Shown here: positions 7,766 to 16,913 of the stretch, piece by piece
How positions within the stretch are numbered: position 1 is the stretch's first letter
Layout of the letters: every line of letters starts with the position of its first letter
NCBI GenBank assembly: GCA_027596195.1
Contig: JADGJG010000385.1
Span: 1 to 21,802, forward strand
DNA length: 21,802 bases
DNA from: Podochytrium sp. JEL0797
Taxonomy: Eukaryota; Chytridiomycota; Chytridiomycetes; Chytridiales; Chytriomycetaceae
Direction of reading: 5' to 3'
Notes under the pieces: model-generated
Told to the model about the DNA's origin: nothing
Databases searched by the model: none
The model's input: the letters and a program-made list of their open reading frames with translations, nothing else
Translations under genes and position numbers: made by a program

Positions 7766-9035
7766 ATGATCGCCATCACTTCCCTTGTTGCCTTCGCTTC
7801 CGCTGCCATGGCCGCCTCGGCCCCTGTCGGCAAGTACTTCGATAATTATATCTTCATCATCATGGAGAACACGGACTTGGCCCAGGTCCTCAAGAGCCCC
7901 GAGTACACTGCCTACTTCAACCAGGGTGTTGAGTTCACCGACTACCACGGAAACACCCACCCTTCGCAGCCCAACTACTGGGCCACGATTGCTCAGTCTG
8001 TCTACCCCAACTTGGTCATCCCCAACGTCCCCGACAACGCGGGCGAAGACTTCGGAGCCAAGATTGACGGATTCAATGGAGACGACGTTTTCAACATCAC
8101 CAACTCCTTGAACATTGCTGACACAATGGAGCAAGCTGGTCTCTCGTGGGGAATCTACTCTGAGAACTACCCCGTGAGTATTCCTTTACTTTTTTTTCCC
8201 CTTGTTGAATACTGGACTGATGCCTTCAACACAGGGAAACGCCACCTACTGCTTCACGGGACAAGGTTTCGGAACCGAGAACTCCACCGCTCCTGGAGTC
8301 GAGAAGAACGGAAAGACCAACCGTCTGTACAAGCGCAAGCACAACCCCTTCATGTCCTTCACGTCCATCAGCACCAACACTGCCCGCTGTGGATCCCACG
8401 TGTTTGGATTCGACGCCTGGGCTGCTGCTGTCAAGGCCGACACTTTCCCGGATTACATGTACATTGTGCCCAACCAAGTTGACGATGTCCACGACTTTGT
8501 TGCCGACACCGACAACCAGAACCAGACCTCCATCACCTTGGGAGTTGAATACTCTGCCAAGTGGTTGGCCGCGTTCTTGGACGATGTCAACAAGTCCAAC
8601 TACCTCAACTCCCGCCGCACTTTGATCCACCTCACTTTCGACGAGGACAACTCTGCCTACGACCACTACGACTTCCCTGTTGGAGGTGGCAAGGAGGGTT
8701 CGGACCCCAACTGCCCGGATTACAACAACTGCCCCGCCGATACGACCAACAACCAAGTCTACGGAGTTCTCCTCGGATCCGCTGTTTCTTGCTACGAGAA
8801 CACTGAGTTCACTGGCAAGTTTGACCACAACTCCATTGTTGCCACTTTGAACGACAACTGGGGTCTTCCTTCCCTTGGAAACGACGGCTCCTACGCTCAG
8901 GGATGGCCTTTGCAGAACTGCCCTGTTTCCAAGGCGTACAAGGCCCCGGCCCCCGCTGCGACCAACTTGTACTCTGGTGCCAAGCAGGTTGCTGGAGCTG
9001 CCGCCGCTGCTGTTGTCGCCGCTTTGGTTCTTTAA
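7766..9035 (+). CDS. Secreted GPI-anchored acid phosphatase-like phosphoesterase
   Basis: Two exons, 7766-8173 and 8235-9035, with a 61-nt intron (GTGAGT..ACACAG, CTGAT branch site), give 402 residues. This matches the phosphoesterase family that contains fungal acid phosphatases and bacterial phospholipase C. A signal peptide (1-16, cleavage after AMA) is followed by MENTD (33-37), then THPSQPNYW (64-72), VDDVHD (218-223) and an Asp-rich FDEDN (271-275), all in the expected order for metal and phosphate binding. The C-terminus has a small-residue site (YSGAK) followed by an Ala/Val-rich hydrophobic tail ending at the last residue, the pattern of a GPI-anchor signal. It probably releases phosphate from organic esters at the cell surface. 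The exact substrate is not predictable; phospholipase activity is an alternative. It has a broken paralogue at 10288. Confidence 0.85.
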
Positions 9036-9097
9036 GTTCATTATATGAATTAGGTTTCCCTATTCAATTTAAATAAATTAGACGAATTCTCTTTTAT

Positions 9098-9189
9098 TCA
9101 CAAAGAAAACTGGATAATAAATGACTGCTGTTTTTTTGATCTCGCCAATTCATGCCCTGCCTGGAGCTGTTCCCAATCGTGCGCGGACG
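9098..9189 (-). pseudogene. Relic of Nudix gene 3' end
   Basis: The minus strand retains RPRTIG and, after a frame change, AGHELARSKKQQ. These align with RPRTIG..AGHEVAKSKTSD at the C-terminus of the intact Nudix gene at 11188, and the stop lies at the homologous position. No other Nudix sequence is present beyond 9189. It is a hitch-hiking fragment of the segmental duplication. Confidence 0.65.
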
Positions 9190-9607
9190 GCAATGCGAAG
9201 TTTGAATCCAGGATAAGTCGAAGTGAACTCGACCTCCACGACACCGGTGCTGCAGTTAACGGAAATCGTTGCTCCATTTGCGGCATCTCCCATCAACAGA
9301 ACCTTCCGAACGATCGCGTCGTTGAACTCGCGGAGGTTCGTCACGGGCCCGGCGATGGCTAGACCGCACACCGGATTCGACTCGGGACTCGCGTCCACAG
9401 GCCCCACGGGGGCAATTGGCAAAGCCGCATCGACAGCATCCATCGCCTCAACGTGAGCCGCCGCCTCGCTCACATCCACATCCATCTTGTTCGTTTTCTT
9501 CTCTTGTTTTGCCGCATCTCTCACGTTATGATCATCGTCGTTCACACGCTTTCTTTCGATATTGATAATATTGCAGCTCTTGCTTCAAGAAGGTCTGGAG
9601 AAAGCAT
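9150..9607 (-). CDS. Small unrecognised protein, probable two-exon gene
   Basis: The coding-like frame from 9545 down to the stop at 9150 lacks an early ATG (its 5' codon is GTG). A better model has exon 1 at 9607-9548 (20 codons, starting MLSPDLLEARAA), a 62-nt intron (GTGTGA..AACAAG, CATAAC branch-like site) and exon 2 at 9485-9150 (starting MDVDVSEAAAHVE), for 131 residues in total. The N-terminal half is Ala/Asp/Pro-rich and low complexity. The C-terminal half (from about NLREFNDAIVRKVLL) looks folded, with alternating beta-like segments. No family is recognised. Its last 13 codons and stop lie in the duplicated Nudix relic but in a different frame, so the present C-terminus may have been created by the duplication breakpoint. 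The start and intron are inferred from splice signals alone. Confidence 0.45.
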
Positions 9608-10236
9608 TGGTCATTTCAAGGGGGGACTATTCCCTCCCCCCCAGATTGTGGTGGTTATCACGATCCAACGCGCACAAAAATGCTTTTTCAACTGCATCTC
9701 ATCTTTGAATGCAATCAGTCTCAAGGCGAGAATGAGAGTGGCGCAGTGTTTCTCCAACTGCAGCAAATTCAACGAATGCTCTCATTCATGCCGATCAAAA
9801 CTCTCATCAATCTACTCACATCTTAATCCGCATCCCATCATCGGGCCCGTGGAAGGCAGCATGCATCGCGGCCAGTATAGAACGCATTCGCCTATTGCTT
9901 TCTCGTAAACCGGATATCTCAATATAGATTAAGCTCTTTAGCCCCATTCGCATTTCGCATCAAGATTTGAAATGGAACGAGGAACCCACAGCCTCTTCGC
10001 GAGCCTTTGGCGACAGTAATCGCGCGATCACTCAATCACGCGGGCTTGAACCCCTCTCTTTTCCAAATGTGGAATTGGCCCCAGATGTATTGATTGTGTA
10101 ATGTTCTTGTAAGAATACGCCTTTTCTTGCAGAGTGAACTGAATGATTTGAAATATGACTGATTTTTATCCAACTGTACCATCAAATTAATCATTATATT
10201 TTCCGACGCTACAAGCCCTTTAAGACCGGCCAACCG
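9608..10236. other. Intergenic region with GC-rich inverted repeat
   Basis: About 630 nt between the divergent small gene and the pseudogene. GGGGGGACTATTCCCTCCCCCC near 9619-9642 could form a short hairpin. No convincing ORF, tRNA or other repeat is seen. Confidence 0.5.
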
Positions 10237-10242
10237 TATAAA
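10237..10242 (+). promoter_or_regulatory. TATA box of the phosphatase pseudogene
   Basis: TATAAA in the same CCGTATAAATTCGGAG context as the intact copy, 46 nt before the pseudogene ATG. The core promoter is therefore preserved although the gene is broken. Confidence 0.55.
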
Positions 10243-10287
10243 TTCGGAGACCGTCCCGCTCTTTCTGTCTCACTGAACAGCCAACAA

Positions 10288-11145
10288 ATGATCGCCATCA
10301 CTTTCCTTGTTGCCTTCGCTTCCGCTGCCATGGCCGCCTCGGCCCCTGTCGGAAAGTACTTCGATAATTATATCGTCATCATCATGGAGAACACGGACTT
10401 GGCCCAGGTCCTCAAGAGCCCCGAATACACTGCCTACTTCAACCAGGGTGTTGAGTTCACCGACTACTACGGAAACCATTCTTCACGTCCAACTACTGGG
10501 CCACGATTGCTCAGTCTGTCTAACCCAACTTGGTCATCCCCAACGTCCTCGACAACGCGGGCGAAGACTTCGGAGCCAAGATTGACGGATTCAATGGAGA
10601 CGAGACCTCCATCACCTTGGGAGTTGAATACTCTGCCAAGTGGTTGGCAGCCTTCTTGGACGATGTCAACAAGTCCAACTACCTCAACTCCCGCCGCACT
10701 TTGATCCACCTCACTTTCGACAAGGACAACTCTGCGTATGATCACTACGATTTCCCCGTTGGAGGTGGCAAGCAGGGTTCGGACCCCAACCGCTGCCCAG
10801 ACTACAACAACTGCCCCGCCGACACGACCAACAACCAAGTCTACGGAGTTCTCCTCGGATCCGCTGTTTCTTGCTACGAGAACACTGAGTTCAGTGGATA
10901 GTTTGACCATAATTCCATTGTTGCCACTTTGAACGACAACTGGGGTCTTCCTTCCCTTGGAAGTGACGAGTCTTACGCTCAGGGATGGCCTTTGCAGAAC
11001 TGTCCTGTTAGCAAGGCGTACAAGGCTCCGGCTCCTGGCCTCCTGCTGCAACAAACTTGGTGCCAAGCAGGTTGCTGGAGCCGCCACCGCTGCTGTGGTT
11101 GCCGCTGCTGTGGTTGCCGCTTTGGTTCTTTCAATTCGCATGTAA
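10288..11145 (+). pseudogene. Acid phosphatase-like pseudogene
   Basis: A degenerate copy of the gene at 7766. The first ~60 codons, including the signal peptide and MENTD, are intact. Then a net 4-nt loss at about 10477 destroys the THPSQPN motif and shifts frame. Next, TAC becomes TAA in SVYPN. A 439-nt deletion at about 10602 removes residues ~107-232 with the whole intron, including VDDVHD. Finally, AAG becomes TAG at about 10899, and the C-terminal GPI region is rearranged, with a duplicated 15-nt unit and a lost stop. The large deletion equals exactly 126 codons plus the 61-nt intron, so it is in frame at the protein level; the small lesions are the disabling ones. Transcription is possible because the TATA region is kept. 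A functional product is very unlikely. Confidence 0.85.
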
Positions 11146-11187
11146 TAACAGGTAGAATTTAATTGTGTAAAATATATTCTCTGTCAT

Positions 11188-12285
11188 TCACAACACTGCT
11201 TCCGAAATGTCCGATGTCTTTGACTTCGCCACTTCATGTCCCGCTCGTGTTTTCGCGCCATCCCCAATCGTGCGCGGACGATTCGTGTATTTAATCACAG
11301 GAAATTCGGGTTCCCTACCAAACGCGACTCTCGCGAATTCCACGAGAATCTGGGCCGTGAGTCCCCAAACCATGTAGTTCCTTCCCAGCTCGTCAACGAC
11401 ATCAAATTTGTGTAGCTTCCACACTGCTCCGGATCCATCGGTCGCGTTGAAGTGTTGTTCCTCGTGCCCGTCTGCCTTGAGGAACGTATCGAGCGGCACG
11501 GAGAACACGGACTCGACCTCTGCAGGGCTGATTGTGAGTGCGGCAATAACTCTCGCGGGGAGGGAGGCGTTTTCAGAGGGGGGAGAGAGGTGGTGGACGA
11601 GTTCTTCGGCGGCAATGATTCCGGCTACGGGTGTTACGACGAGGCCGTGCAGCGAGATTGCGGGGGTGTGGATGGAGATGATGCGCACGGAGGAGGGAGG
11701 GAGACCGATTTCTTCGTGGGCTTCGCGGGTTGCTGTGGATGCGGCGTCTGTGTCGGTGGCGTCCATCTTGTGTATGAGTAAGCATAGTGAGGGGGAAGGA
11801 AATGCGAGACGTGGTTTAGAAGTGAAGTGGGGGAGATCGGGAGACGGGGAATCCCGGCTCCTATGACGTTTGAGAAAGGGGGAATCTCACCTTGCCGCCC
11901 GGAAACGCAACCTCGCCCGCGTGTGTTCGCAGCGTGAGGGCGCGCCGACTTAGGAGTACGTGGACTGAGTCGGTTGCTGTGTCGAGGACGAGGGCCATTA
12001 AGACGGCAGCGCGGTTTCTATGTGTGGTTTCAGATGTGGGATGCGGTTTCGGAAGTCGCAGGCAGTCGCTTACCGTCGCTCCACGTCTGCATATTCATCC
12101 ACTGCGGGGGCAGAGTGCCGTGCAAGGTTGGAGCACACGGTGGAAATGGTGGAGGACATTCCGTGCTTTCGGGATCTTTTCTCCAAGCGCGAGAGATTCG
12201 TCCAGAGGAGTCCAATTGCGAGCACGGCAAGGAGGAGCAGGCCGCGTTTCGCTCGATGTGTTGATACAGCTGGCATGCAAATCAT
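11188..12285 (-). CDS. Nudix hydrolase, coenzyme A diphosphatase type
   Basis: Three exons on the minus strand: 12285-12074, 12017-11891 and 11766-11188. The introns are 56 nt (GTAAGC..ACATAG) and 124 nt (GTGAGA..CACAAG). The frame joins exactly to 305 residues. The joined protein has LRTHAGEVAFPGGK directly before exon 3, the motif that marks the CoA-pyrophosphatase branch (yeast Pcd1, animal NUDT7/NUDT8), followed by the Nudix core REAHEEIGL (127-135), which holds the metal-binding glutamates. Such enzymes split CoA or oxidised CoA into 3',5'-ADP and phosphopantetheine. The N-terminus has a basic stretch and a hydrophobic helix (about 15-30), suggesting an organelle or membrane anchor. An internal start at 12159 (MSSTIS) would remove it. 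No PTS1 peroxisomal signal is seen at the C-terminus. It is convergent with the phosphatase pseudogene. Confidence 0.85.
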
Positions 12286-13180
12286 CTTTTTGCCAACACT
12301 GGCTTTCTACCACCGTTCAGTATTATTAAGCGGAAGTGGAAGGAGGAAGTGCCGACTCGCTGTCCATTCCCTTCCATACCACATCCATAAACTAACTGAG
12401 CAAATCGCGAGAGAATTTGCGCTGTTTTTTGGCATTACAAATAATCTTTGGGAAGATATGGGACATGCATCACATTTAAACCCTATTATGGTGCGCGCAC
12501 GGTGTCACGTGGATTGGGCGTCTCAAGGCGGACTTTATGTCCGAGAACGACTGTGGCGCGCTCATGGCGGGTCTCGTGATGGCGTAAATGTCAAAAAGTT
12601 GGGCAGGCGATTGCGGTGCTTTCGGCTATGAAAATGGAGACGATTGTGGCTTCCTCGCTGGAGGAGAAATTTTTGTTTTTGTAATTTTAAAATGAGTACC
12701 GGTAGTTTGAAAAGGCTTGAAGATGTGCGAGCGATCAAAGGTATGGCTTGTGACGGTACGTGTTTGAGCGTTTCTATCGTGATCGTGGAGATCACATGGA
12801 GATGAAGATATTTTTCACATTTCAAACCGGGGAATTTAATCTCCGATGGATTTTTTGAATTCTAGCTTCTCTTCTTGTCTTGGGCACATACTCAGCCAAC
12901 CTTCTTGTATTTTGACGAAAATGACCTCAAACCAACTGAGGGGTCTGAGACCGGCAGCGGCGTCAGCTGCCCCTTTTTAAAGAGAGACTGAATGCACGAA
13001 ATAACAGTCAACAAAGAGAATATAATATGCATTATTAAACAATGAATTAACCCTCTTTCTCCTTTCCTTTCCTTGTAATGGCTTTCTCAATTTGTGGACC
13101 GTGCACGTGACCCCCCCAAAAAAATCCAATTTGAAAATATTCAAAACTCCCCTCATTGGGCCTCCCCCCTTGTTTCATCC
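12286..13180. other. Intergenic region between divergent genes
   Basis: About 900 nt, AT-rich, upstream of both the Nudix gene (minus) and the pseudokinase gene (plus). A pyrimidine-rich tract (about 13052-13076) and a CACGTG (about 13104) lie before the kinase start. The only structured element seen is the run of inverted repeats at 12925-12978. ORFs here look random in composition. Confidence 0.55.
12925..12978 (+). other. Three abutting inverted repeats followed by T5 (possible structured RNA end)
   Basis: CCTCA-7 nt-TGAGG (12925-12941), the palindrome GGTCTGAGACC (12942-12952) and GGCAGC-7 nt-GCTGCC (12953-12971) follow one another with no spacer, then CC and five T. An alternative GGGG (12940-12943) to CCCC (12970-12973) pairing would enclose them. 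This resembles the 3' end of a small RNA with a Pol III terminator, but no A/B box or known RNA family was recognised. Confidence 0.25.
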
Positions 13181-16100
13181 ATGCTCAACAGCGATGCACT
13201 CGTCAACCCCGGGCCAGGCATGGCGCCCATCATGATTCTCACGTCGACCATCATCAACCAGTGCGAGGGCGTCGTGCATGATCGACACCGGATCAAGCGA
13301 CTCGGGCTTCGGATCCAGGTGAAGCACTTATCTGGATGTTCTAGGGAGTGTTTCCTAGTGACTAACTTTGTTTCCCTATAAGACACTTGTGCTCGTGCTC
13401 AACACTTTGGCGCACTGCGGCGCCTTTGGCAGCGAGCGACTCTCGTCGCCGCTTCGCAAAGAGACGCCGCTGCCCTATGAGACGCCGCCAACGCCTCGGT
13501 CGGCAAAGCGCGCCTCGTTGCTCACACGCGCTGTCTCGCGCCTGTCTCTGGCGCTGTCGCCGCAGAGCCCGCCCTCGCCGTCGCCTGTTCTCGCCGCGCC
13601 GCCCCTAGGCACCGTGGCCCTGAAGAACACACAACCGCCTAGAGAACTCTTTACCCCGGCGGCCCTAGTCGCCCTTCTTGAGCGCGTCAAGGGATTCATC
13701 AAAAACAACTCGTCAGACGATCTGCTGAGAATCATGGGCACAAGGCAGCGCTTCGAGGATCGTTTGAGGTTGTACCAAGGTCTCGTGAGGACGTGGATCG
13801 AGGAGTGTGGGGATGGCGTGAGTGTTTGTTCGATTGGATCATCGTGCACGTGTCTTGATCACGCTAAACATTAAAACAGATTCAGAACCCCGAAATGTTT
13901 GAACTCGATGACATGAACGACATTGTGGCCGACATTGAATCCCTCAAGGCCATTCTCTCGACCCACATTTCAAAACTATCATACCCAACCGCTGATTCAC
14001 ATTCATTTGGAGACGGTGGCGAATCCACCGACGACGATGCCGATTTTGAGCTCTTGCCTGAGCTCCATATTGATCCTGGCATGTACAGCGCTGCCCGCGA
14101 GTTTGCAGAACGCAGGTTCTGTGAGCTTGTTTCGATTGCCCAAGAATCGGCACAACTGGCCGCCGTGTTTTTTTCCACCGAGCAGAGCGAGGTTTCGCAC
14201 TACAGTATCGATATATCCTTGGAAATCAAATGGTTGGGGCTGGTTGTGAAGTCTCTGTCGGGATACGAGCCCTTGGAAAAGGGGTCCATCTCTCCGTATG
14301 ATTTGGACGAGGAAGGAGATGGGGCTCCACTTGGGCCTGTTGGTATTGCTGAGTCTGTGCGGGGGAGTTTGTTTTTGCGTGGAAATTCGGGATTGGACTG
14401 TCGCGATGTGGTTATTAAGCGGTTTCGGACCCCCAAAAAGAACGATGTGCGGCGATTGTTTATAGAGCATGTGAGTTTTTTTTGTTTGTTTGTGACTTTG
14501 TGGCTTTGTGTGCGTGCGTCTGTGTGTCCACTGCGTCATGATTCATTCCGGTTTGCTTCGTCTCGCTGACACCAAACCCGCTTCGTTTCTTTCCAGACCG
14601 CCTCATGGCTCTCCACATCCTCCGACAAACGCATCCTCCCCATCCTCGGAACCTGCTACCAAACCCTCCCGCAACTCATCATCACGCCATACATGCGCAA
14701 CGGCAACATCTCGACCTACTCCAAACTCCACCCAGGCCATTCCCTCCGTCTCCTTTATGAAACGGCGTCTTCGATGGCGATTTTGCATGGAATGGGGGTC
14801 TTGCATGGCGCGTTGAGGAGCTCGAATGTGCTTGTGGATGATTTGGGGAAGGCTGTTGTGACTGATTTTGGGATGGGGGAGTATCGGAGGGAGGTGGCGT
14901 TGGATGGGATTGGGAGAAATGGGTGGAGGAGGTGGGCGGCGCCCGAGTTGTTGAGGGGAGGTTTGTGGAGTTTTTTTTGTTTGTTTTGGATTTCTGTGTG
15001 TGGTGCGAGCGAGGGTCACTTATTTATTTTTTTTCCTTTTTTTGTAGGAGCCATTCGGCCACAAAGTGATGTGTATTCCTTCGCCATGACTGCGTATGAA
15101 ATCTTGAGTGGCCAGGTTCCGTTTTCGAATACCCTTCATGACCCGGACGATCCCGACGGTTTCGACCCGGATACCGAGGAAACGGAAATCACGCGACTCG
15201 TTCTGTATGACGCCATGCGGCCGCATCGACCTACGCATTGTCCGGATCAGTTCTGGGCCCTTTTGGAGAGTTGTTGGGCGCAGGATTTCATGGAGCGGCC
15301 GAGTTTCGAGAGTGTCCAGGAGAAGGTGCAGGGGTTGGTTAAGATGCAGAGTGCGTGGAGGAGAATGAGTCAGATTAAGAGTAGGGCGGAGGCGTTTTTG
15401 GTGGAGGTGCCGTTGGATGACTTGTTGAGTAGTGTGTTGGCTGTTGGGGGCGGAAAAGCGAGTCCGTTGAGGGTCGAGATTCCCGGGGTGGAGGAGGAGG
15501 AGGTGAGGAGTTTGGGAGTTTTGTCGGAGGAACACAAGATAAGCGTCAATCTGTCGTTTACGCTGGATGATAATATTTACTTGTCGACGATTCCGACGGT
15601 TCCGCTTGGGATTGACCTCCCACCTACCGTTGGGGAGTCGGATACGGATACCGAGTTTGACGAGGACGAGTTGACGATGGATTCTGTGAGGTGGAGTAGT
15701 GAGTATGATGAGAGTGTGTATGCTTTCTGGGATGTGCTTGTGGCTGGGGGGCTGGAGGAAGCGGGGAATACGCCGGTGAGGGTTCCGTGGGGACGCTTTG
15801 TGGATGCGTTAAAGGGGTTGTATCCTACGCTTGTGACTTCTTTGCCGAGTTTGAAGGCGGCGTTTGGGGAGAAGGGGGAGGCTACCTTTGCGAGGTTTCG
15901 GGATCATGTGAGGGCGCAGGTTCCGGAGAGTAAAAGGGGGGAGGAGGCGGGGGATGGGTTTGCGAGGGTCGAGAGTGTGTTTGGGAAATTTTGTGTTGCG
16001 AGGGATGCGGAGCGCGGGGTGCCGCAGAGTTGTGGGCCTGTGGATTGGGAGAGGGTTGGGGAGGTTGTGGCGAGTTTGGGTGGTGGTGGTGGTGGTGGGG

Positions 16101-16612
16101 GGGTGCATGCGGTTGTGGGGTTGCCGAATGGGTTGGGGTTGGAGGTTGTGAATGTTTTGGTGGATGAGAGGGTTTTGGTTGAGGAAGGAGGGTTTAAGGA
16201 GGTTGTGAATGGGGTTGTGGATCAGAAGGGGTTTTTGGCGTTGCATGTTGCGGCGAGGCAGGTGCATAATGCGGGGGTTGTGAAGGTGTTGATGGAGAAT
16301 GGGGCGGATGCGGCGTTGAGGAGTTTGAAGGGGGGGTGGACTCCTGCGCATGTGGCGGCGTGGTCCGGGGCTGCGAGGACTGTGGGAGTTTTGTTGGAGC
16401 AAGGTGGGGTGGTGGGGATGAGGGATGAGGAGGGGTGGACTTGTTTGATGCATGCGGCGCGGTATGGGCATTTGGAGGCGGTGAAGGTGATTGTTGGTGT
16501 GGTGGAGAGGGAGTGTGTGGGAGAGGTGGAGGGGATGAAGCGGGAGGCGAGTGAGTTGGCGGGGAGGTTTGGGTGGAGTGAGGTGGTGGAGTTTTTGGAG
16601 CCCATGAAATGA
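13181..16612 (+). CDS. MLKL-like helical domain, TKL pseudokinase and ankyrin-repeat protein
   Basis: Five exons (13181-13318, 13383-13817, 13880-14470, 14597-14960, 15048-16612) give 1030 residues with every junction in frame. Residues ~15-230 form helices resembling the MLKL N-terminal four-helix bundle (NQCEGVVHDRHRIKRLGLRI, then LLERVKGFIKN and DDMNDIVADIESLKAIL), interrupted by a Ser/Pro-rich insert. The tyrosine-kinase-like domain is ~345-605: VVIK keeps the lysine (K371), DFG is intact (478-480), and AAPELL, DVYSFAM and MERPSF are present. However, the glycine loop is degenerate and HRD is replaced by HGA (458-460), so the catalytic Asp is missing and a pseudokinase is predicted. Next come an unidentified region (~727-880) with a Gly run and about three ankyrin repeats (~895-995). 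It is probably a signalling scaffold or effector. The start is the first in-frame ATG. Confidence 0.8.
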
Positions 16613-16913
16613 GGTTAAATTTGATGCGAATAGATTTATATACACCATGAAAGAAGAGAAATGGCGCGTTTCTCGATGATAGAATTAAAGTGGGAAAGGT
16701 AGGGATTTTTGCCTTTAATTCCGCCGAGGCTTTCTGACCATTCAACTCTAGCCTCTCTTCTTAGTTCAACGGACAACGATAACACGTTCTCTTAATTCTT
16801 TCCTTTCAATTTGGGTTTGAAATCTGCAATTTTTCCGACCCCCAGTGTCTATTCGAAATAATTTTTTTGCGAGCTTCGCGAACAAAGGGCAAGAAATCAA
16901 AACTTGCCAAAAC
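16613..16913. other. Short intergenic region
   Basis: About 300 nt between the pseudokinase stop and the NmrA-like start. AT-rich; presumably 3' UTR then promoter. No TATA box or other feature is clearly recognised. Confidence 0.5.

Larger units (their letters stand above)
7689..9189 (+). repeat. Segmental duplication, left copy
   Basis: Homologous to 10211-11280. Similarity starts at ACAAGCCCTT upstream of the TATA box, covers the phosphatase gene, and continues past it through the last codons of the convergent Nudix gene to the shared CCCAATCGTGCGCGGACG (end 9189 here, 11280 in the right copy). Beyond these points the flanks are unrelated. The right copy lacks a 439-nt internal block. Confidence 0.8.
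10211..11280 (+). repeat. Segmental duplication, right copy
   Basis: Partner of 7689-9189. It includes the TATA region, the degenerate phosphatase copy and the true 3' end of the intact Nudix gene. A 439-nt block (7766-gene positions 8086-8524) is missing, with only a 1-2 nt match at the junction. Confidence 0.8.

Noticed and set aside
9453..9908. Plus-strand ORF of 151 codons
   Set aside because: It is antisense to the better-supported minus-strand gene at its start, has Cys/His/Ser-rich random composition and crosses an intergenic region.
10021..10080. A possible tRNA (GGTTCAAGCCC-like box on the minus strand)
   Set aside because: The T-arm stem does not pair and no acceptor or anticodon arm can be built. 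I recognised no tRNA or rRNA anywhere in the window.
12020..12631. Plus-strand ORF of 203 codons
   Set aside because: Antisense to Nudix exon 1 and its promoter; arginine-rich shadow composition with no recognisable motif.
12562..12825. Minus-strand ORF of 87 codons
   Set aside because: His/Leu/Lys-rich, no motif, AT-rich intergenic position; looks like chance.
15809..16648. Long minus-strand ORF (279 codons)
   Set aside because: Pro/His/Arg-rich antisense shadow produced by the strong G-skew of the kinase gene's last exon; the plus strand encodes recognisable ankyrin repeats.
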